Virus record (IMG/VR): IMGVR_UViG_3300031785_000012
Span: 1-43,314 of that record
Length of the DNA: 43,314 nt
DNA from: a virus
Reading direction: 5' to 3' (one strand)
In this document: one piece after another, positions 15,398 to 24,888 of the stretch
Position numbering within the stretch: position 1 is the first letter of the stretch
Layout of the letters: every line of letters begins with the position of its first letter
Made by a program: the position numbers and the translations under genes
Notes under the pieces: generated by a model
What the model was told of the DNA's origin: nothing
Database searches by the model: none
Seen by the model: the letters and a program-made list of their open reading frames with translations, nothing else

Positions 15398-15569
15398 GCG
15401 ACATGGGAGGTGCAATGCCTCCCTCTACATTTGGTATTAGCCCTCTACGGAGGACACCTGATGCCGTCATGACGGTGGGACAGACCACAATCAGTTTGAG
15501 TCTTAGCTGATACAATTAAGATTCCGATAAAACTAGATCTAGAAACGATACATATAACCTTACAAAATA
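15398..15569. other. Intergenic leader upstream of capsid gene
   Basis: This 172-base gap precedes the most highly expressed virion gene. It contains a GGGAGG/CCTCCC stem with a 7-base loop (15405-15423), a repeated CCCTCTAC (15421 and 15441), a perfect 12-base palindrome CCGTCATGACGG (15464-15475) and a palindrome CTAGATCTAG (15533-15542). I find no CACTATA promoter core here. It could hold a phage promoter of unrecognised sequence or an RNA-processing structure. The capsid ATG itself has no Shine-Dalgarno. Confidence 0.5.
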
Positions 15570-16739
15570 ATGGCACAACAGTCAACAAATAATCCTGCTT
15601 CACAAACCTTTCTGGGTAGGATTAATACAGCGACAAACGCTACAAATAACAGAGACCTTTACTTAAAATTGTTCTCAGGGGAGATGTTTACTGGCTTCCA
15701 GAGAGAAACAATAGCTAGAGATCTCGTAATGAAGAGAACCCTTACCAACGGTAAGAGTCTACAGTTTATCTATACTGGACGTACAACTGCGGAATACCAC
15801 ACCCCAGGAAACAGTATATTAGGAAACTCTGACAAAACTCCTCCAATAGCAGAGAAGACAATTACAGTTGATGACTTACTCATCAGTTCTGCATTTGTTT
15901 ACGAGCTGGATGAAACATTGGCTCATTACGAAATGAGGGGAGAAATTTCCAAGAAGATTGGATATGCTCTTGCTCAAAAGTATGACAGACTTATTTTCAG
16001 AGCTATTGCTAAAGGAGCTAGACAGGCTTCTCCAGTATCCTTAAGTGGATTCGTAGAACCAGGTGGTACACAAATTCAAGTCGGTGGCGGTTCTAACGCT
16101 GACGATGCTCTCAGTGATACTCACTTAATAACAGCCTTCTATGATGCTGCAGCAGCTCTAGACGAAAAAGGTGTTAGTGATGAGGGTCGGGTTGCCGTAC
16201 TTAACCCAAGACAATATTACAATTTAATTAAAGGTATTGAATCAAATGCTTTAATTAACCGTAATGAGAGAGGAGATGCTCTTCAGTCTGGTAACGGCAT
16301 CATTGAAATTGCAGGTATCACAATCTACAAATCAATGAACACACCATTCTTCTCTAAGTATGGTACAAAGTATGCACCTTCAAGTGGTGCTTCAGCTGCA
16401 ACTGACCTAGACACAGTAGATCCTGGAAATACAGGTTCATTCGTATCTGAGTCAATCGAAACAGCTACAACAGTTACAGGTAACAACTATGGCCCACGCC
16501 AGAACTACGGTGCTGCCTCTAACTTTGCAAACACATGTGGACTTATCTTCCAAAGAGAAGCAGCAGGTGTTGTTGAAACAATAGGGCCACAGGTTCAAGT
16601 AACTTCTGGTGACGTTTCAGTTGTTTACCAAGGCGATGTCATCCTAGGACGCATGGCTATGGGAGCGGATTACGTTAACCCTGCAGCTTGTGTAGAATTG
16701 TTCGCAGGAACAAGCACAAAGCCAGCAGCTTTCTCATAA
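15570..16739 (+). CDS. Major capsid protein, gp10-like
   Basis: A 389-aa HK97-fold capsid protein (T7 gp10A is 345 aa). Position after scaffold and hli, and sequence features such as REL...FSGEMFTGFQRETIARDLVMKRTLTNGKS near the N-terminus and VSVVYQGDVILGRMAMGADYVNPAACVEL at the C-terminus, match T7-type capsids. It is followed within 16 bases by a strong terminator, as in T7 where terminator T-phi follows gene 10. I see no slippery sequence or second product. Confidence 0.95.
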   Translation: MAQQSTNNPASQTFLGRINTATNATNNRDLYLKLFSGEMFTGFQRETIARDLVMKRTLTNGKSLQFIYTGRTTAEYHTPGNSILGNSDKTPPIAEKTITVDDLLISSAFVYELDETLAHYEMRGEISKKIGYALAQKYDRLIFRAIAKGARQASPVSLSGFVEPGGTQIQVGGGSNADDALSDTHLITAFYDAAAALDEKGVSDEGRVAVLNPRQYYNLIKGIESNALINRNERGDALQSGNGIIEIAGITIYKSMNTPFFSKYGTKYAPSSGASAATDLDTVDPGNTGSFVSESIETATTVTGNNYGPRQNYGAASNFANTCGLIFQREAAGVVETIGPQVQVTSGDVSVVYQGDVILGRMAMGADYVNPAACVELFAGTSTKPAAFS

Positions 16740-16754
16740 TATTTACATTTATAC

Positions 16755-16778
16755 GGGGGCACTCGCCCCCCTTTTTTT
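16755..16778 (+). terminator. Intrinsic terminator after capsid gene
   Basis: GGGGGC-ACTC-GCCCCC forms a 6-bp GC stem with a 4-base loop, followed by C and seven T residues. The next gene's ATG starts immediately after the T run. It occupies the position of T7 T-phi, where partial termination sets capsid expression above tail expression. Confidence 0.93.
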
Positions 16779-17417
16779 ATGGCACAAATATCTTACGGAG
16801 TGTCTACCGAACTAGATGCTGTCAACTCAATCCTGATGAGCGTTGGAGAGATCCCAGTTAATACATTAGCTGTGCAAAGCCCCGAAGTGGTTATAGCACA
16901 AAAGACTCTAAGGCAAGTCTGCCGTGAGATACAAGCTGAGGGCTGGTCGTACAACACAGAGAACGAGTACCCTATAAATCTTGATACAAATAATCAGTGT
17001 ATCATTCCAAATAATGTCTTACAATTAGACCTCAATATCTTTCAACACGGTAAAGATTATGATGTAGTTAGGCGTACTGATAATGGAATTATGAAAGTAT
17101 ATGATAAAAAAGGGCATACTTTCACTTTTGAAAATTGTAGTAAATTATATTTTGATATTATATGGATGATGGATTTTGAAGATCTACCTCAAGTTTTTAA
17201 AGATTATATTACTGTTAGAGCTACTAGGATAGCCTCTAATCGTATGGTAAACAATCCACAATCTGCTAAATTACTTGAATCAGATGAAGCACTTGCGAGG
17301 GCTTCTGCTTTAGAATATGAAAGCAAACAAGGAGACCATAATATATTTAATGATTACCAGTATCAACACGATGCTAACACCGTGTACAAACCATTTAAAG
17401 TATTAAGAAGAATGTAA
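16779..17417 (+). CDS. Tail tubular protein A, gp11-like
   Basis: A 212-aa protein (T7 gp11 is 196). Its N-terminus (STELDAVNSILMSVGEIPVNTLAVQSPEV) and the RQVCREIQAEGWSYNTE segment are characteristic of the T7 tail tube A / gp11 family, which forms the upper ring beneath the portal. It begins right at the terminator T run, and its stop overlaps the gp12-like ATG (TAATG). Confidence 0.93.
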   Translation: MAQISYGVSTELDAVNSILMSVGEIPVNTLAVQSPEVVIAQKTLRQVCREIQAEGWSYNTENEYPINLDTNNQCIIPNNVLQLDLNIFQHGKDYDVVRRTDNGIMKVYDKKGHTFTFENCSKLYFDIIWMMDFEDLPQVFKDYITVRATRIASNRMVNNPQSAKLLESDEALARASALEYESKQGDHNIFNDYQYQHDANTVYKPFKVLRRM

Positions 17418-20400
17418 TGGCATCAGTAAATCAACGTATCCCAAACTTTCTTGGGGGTGTATCTCAACAACCAGATAAAATAAAATTTCCAGGACAATTA
17501 AGAGCGTGTGATAATGCTGTTCCAGATATAACATTTGGTCTTGTAAAACGTCCTCCTGCAGAATATATAGCAACTTTAGCAAATGCTAATCCTACAGGTT
17601 ATTGGTATGAAATACTAAGAGATGGAGACCAAAAATATTTAGTTCAAATAACACCTACTAATAGTAGTCCTATTAGAGTATGGGACTTGTCAAATGGTGT
17701 TGAAAAAACAGTAAGTCTTGCTAGTGGATCTAGCTATGATTATCTAACTCAAAGTAATCCTACACAACCATATGGAATTACTACAATTCAAGACTATACT
17801 CTTATTACTAATCCACAAAAAACTGTAACTGTAGGGTCTGCTAATACAGACACAGCTTTAAATGATGGTGATTATGCATTTGTAAGATTAGATACTATTG
17901 CTTATAATACTGAATATGTTTTATATAATACTGAAGATCCAAACCATACAAACCCACCTACTCCTAATACATATTATAGAGTCACTTCTCTAGCAGTAGA
18001 CTTTATTGGGCCACCTGACAGTGCGGGTAACATTAATCTTGCTGGTTCAACATGGGGAAACCCCGAAGCAGACACAAGATTTGCTGCCTCTAAACCATTC
18101 TCATTCTCTGGTGGTGACGATGTACAGCTTAATGGTACTATAAATAATTCAGCAGCTAGTAACATTCAAGTTAATGGTATTAATATGACAGAAGGCATTG
18201 AAGGTAGTATCCAAGTAAATGGTGTTGCTTACATTGCAAGTAATACAGCAAATTTTAATGGTAATACTGGACAAAGTGCTGACTTTTTAGGATATACTCA
18301 AGACTATGATAACCGTTACACTGCTACAATTACACTTTCAAACGGTGGTTTAATTAGAGGTTCTGAGTCTTTTGCAAAAGCTGCTTACATAACAGTACTT
18401 ACAGGTAGTGCTTCAGCTGGTACTCAACAAAAATATCGTGTTTCAGTAGAAGCTGTAGAACCTGTAACAACATATCGAGATGTAACTGGCATAGGGTATT
18501 TTAAAACTCCTAAGAATCCTGACGAAGGTGTTTTATCTATGTCAACTATTTTAAAAGGATTAGCAGATTCTGTTAATAATTCAAGTACTGGAATAACTGG
18601 CGTAACTGCTGAAGTTGTAGGTAGTGGTTTATATCTTCATGGTGCAAACGCAAACAAGATAAACTTTCTTGGTGGTGCTGTAAACGAAAACATGAGTGTT
18701 ATATCTACAAAAGCACAAGATATTAGTAGATTACCAGCTATGAATAAACATGGTTATATAGCTGAAGTATCAAATGATGCTGATACAGAGACTGATAATT
18801 ATTATGTAAAATTTATTGCTGACAACGGTACTGGTGGTACTGGTAGTTATGAAGAAACTATAAGACCTCATAACTTTCATAGCACGGCTGCAAGCGAAAC
18901 AATGAAAAAGGGTTTAGATCCTAGCACGATGCCACATGCTTTAATAAATAATAACAACGGTACATTTACTTTTACAGCATTAAATCAACAAACAGCTACT
19001 GCTCAGAATAATGATAATTATTGGAAAGATAGAGAAGTTGGTGATAATACATCAAACCCTTTCCCATCAATAGTTGATAAACAAATAAGTAATTTATTTT
19101 TTCACAGAAATAGATTAGGTTTAGTGGCTGATGAACAGATAGTAATGAGTCAGCCAGGGTCATATTTTAATCTTTTTATTGTTTCAGCAATCGCAGGTAG
19201 TGATGATAACCCAATAGATATTAGTGTATCAGATGTAAAACCAGCATTTATAAAACATACATTACCTATAAACAAAGGTATAATGATGTTTAGTGATAAT
19301 GCTCAGTTTTTACTATTTACAGAATCTGATATATTTAGTCCTAAAACTGTTAGATTAAAAAAAATAGCAAGTTATGAATGTGATACATCTTTAAAACCTT
19401 TAGATCTTGGTACATCGGTATTGTTTACATCAAGTGTTTCGGCTTTTGCTAGAGCATTTGAAGCTATTGTAGTAGATGATGATAGTCCTGCTCAAATCAT
19501 AGAACAGACTAGAGTAGTGCCAGAATTGTTGCCAAAAGATATGGATATATCAACTAATTCAAAAGCTCTAGGTATTACTAGCTATGCTAAGAAAGTTGCT
19601 ACTAATAATCTTGAAGCAAACTATATATATCATTATAAATACTATAATGCTGATAATAAAAGAGAACAATCTGCGTGGTACACTTGGTTAATAACTGGTA
19701 ATCTACAGCATATGTTTTATACAAGTAGTAACTTTTTTACAGTTGCTTTTCATGAAGGTGTTTATAAATTAGCAAGATATGAGTATATGACTGATACAAC
19801 AGCTAATCGTAGTTACACAATAGATGATGGTACTAATCAAAGTCTTCCTAATGGAATTACTACTGCAAGGTCTTTTGAAGCACATTTAGACTATATGATG
19901 TTACCAAGTAGTATATCTGGTACTGAAAATCCAGATAAAACTGTAATAACTGTACCATACGTAATTAGTAATTCTAATATTCCATTTAGTTTTTTCATGG
20001 TTGGTCTATCTGGTACAGATTCTAGTGGCGAGTCTATTGCTGGTGTTGTAAAACAAGCTGATTCAGTATCGGCTAATACAGCTACTTTTAATAATATAGT
20101 TTTACATAGTTCAAATTCCAAAATTGCTGTAGGTTATAATTATTCAAGTCAAATTGAATTACCTACATATTATGTAAACTTAGGTCAAAATGCTTACGAT
20201 ACAAATGCTGATTTACGTATATCTGCTATGAATTTTGAATTAGGTCAAGGTGGCCCTGTACAGTTTACGTTAAAATCACCATTTGAATATGTTGATGCTA
20301 ATGGTCAAGTAATTAAAGATGTAGATGACTATACACAATTTGGAAATAGTATGACAGCTAATGCTAGTCAACTTAATACACACCCTACTAAATTAAGTAG

Positions 20401-20536
20401 CTCTTTACGATTACCAATACAACGTAAGAACGATAAATATATTTTACAAATATTTTTTAAAGAACCCTTTTCTACCGCTTTAATCTCAGCAAGCTGGGAT
20501 GGCATTTACAACCCAAGACGACATGTACGTAGGTAA
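17417..20536 (+). CDS. Tail tubular protein B (nozzle), gp12-like
   Basis: A 1039-aa protein (T7 gp12 is 794) forming the tail nozzle. The N-terminus NQRIPNFLGGVSQQPDKIKFPGQ is diagnostic of this family. Other typical segments are FFHRNRLGLVADEQIVMSQPGSYFNLF, LLFTESDIFSPKTVRLKKI and the C-terminal QIFFKEPFSTALISASWDG. The extra length lies mainly in residues about 100-480, which look like inserted beta-rich domains. It overlaps the next gene by 38 bases. Confidence 0.94.
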   Translation: MASVNQRIPNFLGGVSQQPDKIKFPGQLRACDNAVPDITFGLVKRPPAEYIATLANANPTGYWYEILRDGDQKYLVQITPTNSSPIRVWDLSNGVEKTVSLASGSSYDYLTQSNPTQPYGITTIQDYTLITNPQKTVTVGSANTDTALNDGDYAFVRLDTIAYNTEYVLYNTEDPNHTNPPTPNTYYRVTSLAVDFIGPPDSAGNINLAGSTWGNPEADTRFAASKPFSFSGGDDVQLNGTINNSAASNIQVNGINMTEGIEGSIQVNGVAYIASNTANFNGNTGQSADFLGYTQDYDNRYTATITLSNGGLIRGSESFAKAAYITVLTGSASAGTQQKYRVSVEAVEPVTTYRDVTGIGYFKTPKNPDEGVLSMSTILKGLADSVNNSSTGITGVTAEVVGSGLYLHGANANKINFLGGAVNENMSVISTKAQDISRLPAMNKHGYIAEVSNDADTETDNYYVKFIADNGTGGTGSYEETIRPHNFHSTAASETMKKGLDPSTMPHALINNNNGTFTFTALNQQTATAQNNDNYWKDREVGDNTSNPFPSIVDKQISNLFFHRNRLGLVADEQIVMSQPGSYFNLFIVSAIAGSDDNPIDISVSDVKPAFIKHTLPINKGIMMFSDNAQFLLFTESDIFSPKTVRLKKIASYECDTSLKPLDLGTSVLFTSSVSAFARAFEAIVVDDDSPAQIIEQTRVVPELLPKDMDISTNSKALGITSYAKKVATNNLEANYIYHYKYYNADNKREQSAWYTWLITGNLQHMFYTSSNFFTVAFHEGVYKLARYEYMTDTTANRSYTIDDGTNQSLPNGITTARSFEAHLDYMMLPSSISGTENPDKTVITVPYVISNSNIPFSFFMVGLSGTDSSGESIAGVVKQADSVSANTATFNNIVLHSSNSKIAVGYNYSSQIELPTYYVNLGQNAYDTNADLRISAMNFELGQGGPVQFTLKSPFEYVDANGQVIKDVDDYTQFGNSMTANASQLNTHPTKLSSSLRLPIQRKNDKYILQIFFKEPFSTALISASWDGIYNPRRHVRR

Positions 20537-20972
20537 GTATATTCAGCCTTGTACTCCAGAGTTAGCTTTGGAGGTAGGGCTGAACTTACGTTTTGAAGAT
20601 AAACGTGAGGCAGAACAAACAACAGGATTACACGCACCCGCAGCTGTGTTACAAGCACATCTCAATTCTACATATTCTGTGTTTTTTAAGGTTCCCAACG
20701 GCAAGACTGCTGGAGTGGCAGGAGTAACCTCTTCACATGCAATATGGATGTTATGTACTGATGCTAGTACAGAGTATCCACATACATTTGTAAAAGAGGC
20801 TAAACGCTGGATAGCCAGCCTATCTAATCCTTATTTACACAATTATGCAGACATGCGTAATGAGCAACACATTAAATTGCTCAAACTGCTAAAGTTTAAC
20901 TTTTTAAATTACACAGTATACAACAATGTACCATTAATAGAATTTTATAAATTATGTGTACCCCAGCATTAG
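20499..20972 (+). CDS. Internal virion protein, gp13-like
   Basis: A 157-aa protein in the T7 gp13 position (T7 138 aa). It has the layout of a small acyltransferase-like fold described for this family: FFKVPNGKTAGVAGVTS, then IWMLCTDAS and a C-terminal FLNYTVYNNVPLIEFYKL. In T7 it is needed for virion morphogenesis. Both ends overlap neighbours (38 bases with gp12-like, 19 with gp14-like). Confidence 0.82.
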   Translation: MAFTTQDDMYVGKYIQPCTPELALEVGLNLRFEDKREAEQTTGLHAPAAVLQAHLNSTYSVFFKVPNGKTAGVAGVTSSHAIWMLCTDASTEYPHTFVKEAKRWIASLSNPYLHNYADMRNEQHIKLLKLLKFNFLNYTVYNNVPLIEFYKLCVPQH

Positions 20973-21688
20973 CTTTCGCTGGTATAAGTGGTGTCGGCAC
21001 TGCGATAGCAGATCGCCAAGCAAAGATGGCACAATACCGAGCACAGAAAGCAGCGGTAGATAGATCAAACTACATGGCAAGGCAGGACTATCTTAACAAG
21101 ATACAAATATCTGCCTTCAAAGATCAACGAAAAGCTGATCTATTTAAATCACAATTAGAAGCCCAAGCTGCATCAGTAACAGCGATGCACAGGCAGAAAG
21201 ATATTAACCAATTAGAACAAGCAAGAGCTTCAACAGCTAACCAGTTAAAACTACAAGAGAAAGTTGCTGAAGCTATGTTTGAAGGTCAAGAAAAACTAGC
21301 AGAATCTATAAGAGCACAAGGGACTATACTAGCAAGTGGTATGTCGGCAGGACAATCTACAATGCTAACCCTTACTGATGAAGAACGTAAACTAGGTCAA
21401 CGCCAAGCTGCGGTAGATGCAAGTTTATACAATGCAAGACAGTCTTATGGTTTACAAGAATATAATACACTTCTAAGTCAGTATGCTGCAGATTCACAAG
21501 CATATAATAATGTTATGGCTGCACCTATAACTCCAGAGGCTTCCTTTAAAACTGTAAGACCAATTAAAATGGCAGCACCTGAAAAACCAAGTCTGTTAGG
21601 GTCGATTATGACAGGCTTTAGTGCAGGAGTAAAAACTGGATCTAGTATCGGTCATGCCGATGGCGAATCATCGTGGTGGAAAACTTAA
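20954..21688 (+). CDS. Internal virion protein B, gp14-like
   Basis: A 244-aa protein (T7 gp14 is 196). An N-terminal small-residue hydrophobic stretch (ALAFAGISGVGTAIAD) precedes a long Gln/Ala/Lys-rich helical region (residues 20-180), the typical pattern of gp14, which is ejected first and forms a pore in the outer membrane. Position and composition support the call; no enzymatic motif. Confidence 0.87.
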   Translation: MCTPALAFAGISGVGTAIADRQAKMAQYRAQKAAVDRSNYMARQDYLNKIQISAFKDQRKADLFKSQLEAQAASVTAMHRQKDINQLEQARASTANQLKLQEKVAEAMFEGQEKLAESIRAQGTILASGMSAGQSTMLTLTDEERKLGQRQAAVDASLYNARQSYGLQEYNTLLSQYAADSQAYNNVMAAPITPEASFKTVRPIKMAAPEKPSLLGSIMTGFSAGVKTGSSIGHADGESSWWKT

Positions 21689-21702
21689 TAAATTAATTAA
21701 TT

Positions 21703-24700
21703 ATGGCACAAGGATTTCGTAGGCAAGGTGAGTGGCAAGTTGGATATACTCCAAGAAGAATTGCCTCTGACGTTAAGAAAAAAGTTGAAGAAACTAAACA
21801 ATTAGAAAAACAAGCAAAAGAAGAAGTCAATAAACGAATACAATCAGCAAATGAATTAAAACAAGAAGAACAAAGAATTACAAATAATTTTTTACGTGTT
21901 ACTCAATATGAAGCTAATTTAGCTGCACAAATGAGTAGCACTGTACAAAATCTTCTTACTAATACAATACCTAGTATAGCTAAAACTGCACAAGATCAAG
22001 CTAGAGCTGAAGGTAGTGCTGATAGATTATTAGAAGAGTTAGAAGCAGAGTTAGCTCCAGATGATGAAAATGAACTAGATCCTGATGATCCAGCTGCTGG
22101 TAACTTTGGTATAACAGAGGGTAGAGGATTTGATGCAGTTGGAGCTGCTTCAGATCAACAATTAGATGTTACAAATACAGCTAATAATTTAGCAACAAAA
22201 ATAGAAAATAGTAATGATCCTTTTGCTAAAGAAAAAGCTAGAAAGGTAAGAGGTATATTTTCTGGTGCATATACATACGGATATGAAGCTAGAGATAAAG
22301 CATTAAAGGCAGAGAATTTTGGGTCTTACCTTGATAATGAACTTCAAACTAATACTACAGAATTATTAGATGGAGATGCACCTTTTAGAATTAATGATGC
22401 TAACCTTACTAAAAGACAACTTGCTATTGCATCTAATTATATTTTAAGTAAATTTACTGAAGATAATAGAGGTGATTTAAGTGATACTCAGACAGTAGCG
22501 TTGTTAGTACAGCCAGCTCAAAAATTAATGAAAGCAAATCTTAAAAAAAGGTTTGAAGATATTGATTTAGAGTTTAAAGCTAGACAGCTAAATGGGTTAG
22601 ATCTTATTTTAGATAATGCTTTAGATAATATAAAAGGAGCTCCAAATCTATCTAATGTTTTAAATAATTATGTTAATTTAGCTAGACCACATCTTAAACC
22701 AACTGCAACATCATCTATTGGTAATCAAGCAATATTAAGATTAGAAAAAAGAATAGAAGATGCTTTTACTAGGTCAGATAATCCTGATTTATTAGAACAA
22801 AGATTAAATCTAGCTTTACAGGTTAAGAGTGCAACTCCTGTAGGATTTAGAAGTTTGTCTGAAATACATCCTAATAAGTTTGGTGTTATACCTATAACAA
22901 TGTTAAAACAAAGAACTGTTGTAGCTAAACATCAAGCAAACAAATCATATCAAAATGCAAGGGTAGAGTCTTCCGTAAGTGATTATCTTCAAACTCAACG
23001 TGAGTTACCAAAAGAAGAAAGAGCGTCAGAGTTTGAACAATTAGAATATGTTAGAGGTTTAATAGAACAAAACCCATTAGTTACTGGAGATGTAGTTGCA
23101 AAGGTTAGCAAACTATTTCTAGATCCTATGGATGAATACGATAGTATTGTAGATATTAAAAGTAAGATTACAAGAAATGGTGGTGTATTAACAAAAGCTG
23201 ATATTGTAGATCCTTCCTTAGATGGTGATGCGGTAGATGCTTACTTAGAAGCTAATCCAAAAGTAAAAGTATTAGATCAATTATACCCAGAGTCTGAGAA
23301 AAAAGATGTAGAAGATGTTACAAAATCATTTAAAACATATTTAGGTGGTTTAAGTTCATCATTCTCAATAGACCAATACGGTAATGTAAAAGATGCCACT
23401 GGTACTTTTAACATTGCTTATGATGCTTTCTTATCAGAAATTAAGTTTAACGCATATCAAAAAATGGATGCAGCTGAAGCTCAAGGTGTTCCTATGACCT
23501 TTGGAGAAGCAATACGTGAAGCTGATAAGGACATGAGAGGTATGATAAATGAAGCTCAAGATCCTAGATTTAAAGATAGTAGATATTATATAGACCCATC
23601 TGAAAATGGTGGTTTTATGAATCTAAGTAAAGAACAAAATGTATACCCATACTTAGAACAAACTAACGTAAAAAATATTATAGAAACTATTAGAGCTGAA
23701 GAAAAAGAAGTTGGAGATCAAATATTTAAAGATGTCACGCTAGATACGGATGGACTGTTTGACAATCCTATTGCTGACAAACTAGCTCAAGTATTTAAAG
23801 TACCTCCATATGAATTTTCTAAAGCACAGAGCGAAGCCTACAACATACCGTTTGATGGTGAAAAGCCTAAAGATTACGAGATAAATAGGAATAAATCAAG
23901 GTATTCAGAGGGTATAAACTCTTTAATAGATCTACAATCTAAAAACAATACAAGCTATAAAGCTATAAATCGTGCATTTAATGAGTTCTTTCCTATGAAT
24001 GAACGTACTTTAACTGAGGCTTGGAAGGGTAAAGATTTTACTAGCGTTATACGTAATGAAATAGCAGCCCCCGCATTAGAATTAGATGCAGGTCAGATAC
24101 AAATTATTGACGGAAAAAAGTATGTAGGTCATAGATTAATAGGTATATCTGATCTAGGTCAATTTGGTGCACAGAGAAAACCAGGAAAAGATGGTACTCC
24201 AGAAGGAGCTAGTGAATATCATGAGGGTATAGATATAGGTACAACATACACTGAAGGTTTCCATACAGCTTTTAACATTAAAAATGGTACTGTAGTTGCT
24301 AATGCTAGTGATGCTAAGTATGGTGTGTATCTTGATATTCAAACTCCAGATGGTGTAATTTACAGGTTTGCACACCTCAAAAGTTATAACCCTGATTTAG
24401 TTATTGGTGCTAAATACAATGGTGAAAGAATTGGTGAAATAGGTACTACAGGAGTAAGTGATGGAGAGCATTTACACTTTGAAAAAATTGTAGATGGTAA
24501 GAGAGTAAATCCAGAAAGTGATTTAAGATTATTAACTATTGGTAGACGACTTGAACCTACCATTGGTAAGTATCCTATAACAAGAAGGATGCTAACAGCA
24601 TTATCAAAAGCACAAGATGAAGATAACCCACTTAAGGGTTTTTCAGCTGCTAAGGCACTGCATCGTTACAGGCAAAATGAAGAGTTACAAAGAGAAACAT

Positions 24701-24888
24701 GGTCTTACCTAAACAGAATATCATGGAAAGGTGCGTTTCAAAAAGCAAACGGCGATCCATATATGGCTGCAAGGTATCACATTGCTTACATCCTACGGGG
24801 TAACATGGACTTATACAATTTGCCTACAATCAACGCTTTTGCTAATAAATATATACACAAACTTAGAACTCAAGGAGTCTTAGAGTAA
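21703..24888 (+). CDS. Internal core protein, gp15-like, with M23 peptidase domain
   Basis: A 1061-aa internal core protein (T7 gp15 is 747). Residues 1-120 are helical and Gln/Glu/Lys-rich. A lysostaphin/M23-type zinc peptidase domain lies at residues about 835-930: H840-x3-D844 (HEGID), H891 (FAHLK) and H923-L-H925 (HLHFE). The spacing is close to LytM (210, 214, 260, 291, 293). The domain would cut peptidoglycan cross-links during genome entry. T7 instead has a transglycosylase at the N-terminus of gp16, which I do not find in the gp16 homologue here. The last 130 residues resemble a core-protein C-terminal domain. Confidence 0.92.
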   Translation: MAQGFRRQGEWQVGYTPRRIASDVKKKVEETKQLEKQAKEEVNKRIQSANELKQEEQRITNNFLRVTQYEANLAAQMSSTVQNLLTNTIPSIAKTAQDQARAEGSADRLLEELEAELAPDDENELDPDDPAAGNFGITEGRGFDAVGAASDQQLDVTNTANNLATKIENSNDPFAKEKARKVRGIFSGAYTYGYEARDKALKAENFGSYLDNELQTNTTELLDGDAPFRINDANLTKRQLAIASNYILSKFTEDNRGDLSDTQTVALLVQPAQKLMKANLKKRFEDIDLEFKARQLNGLDLILDNALDNIKGAPNLSNVLNNYVNLARPHLKPTATSSIGNQAILRLEKRIEDAFTRSDNPDLLEQRLNLALQVKSATPVGFRSLSEIHPNKFGVIPITMLKQRTVVAKHQANKSYQNARVESSVSDYLQTQRELPKEERASEFEQLEYVRGLIEQNPLVTGDVVAKVSKLFLDPMDEYDSIVDIKSKITRNGGVLTKADIVDPSLDGDAVDAYLEANPKVKVLDQLYPESEKKDVEDVTKSFKTYLGGLSSSFSIDQYGNVKDATGTFNIAYDAFLSEIKFNAYQKMDAAEAQGVPMTFGEAIREADKDMRGMINEAQDPRFKDSRYYIDPSENGGFMNLSKEQNVYPYLEQTNVKNIIETIRAEEKEVGDQIFKDVTLDTDGLFDNPIADKLAQVFKVPPYEFSKAQSEAYNIPFDGEKPKDYEINRNKSRYSEGINSLIDLQSKNNTSYKAINRAFNEFFPMNERTLTEAWKGKDFTSVIRNEIAAPALELDAGQIQIIDGKKYVGHRLIGISDLGQFGAQRKPGKDGTPEGASEYHEGIDIGTTYTEGFHTAFNIKNGTVVANASDAKYGVYLDIQTPDGVIYRFAHLKSYNPDLVIGAKYNGERIGEIGTTGVSDGEHLHFEKIVDGKRVNPESDLRLLTIGRRLEPTIGKYPITRRMLTALSKAQDEDNPLKGFSAAKALHRYRQNEELQRETWSYLNRISWKGAFQKANGDPYMAARYHIAYILRGNMDLYNLPTINAFANKYIHKLRTQGVLE

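Noticed and set aside
15570-16739. Programmed frameshift producing a minor capsid protein as in T7 gene 10
   Set aside because: I see no slippery sequence near the stop, and the terminator begins 16 bases later, leaving no room for an extension.
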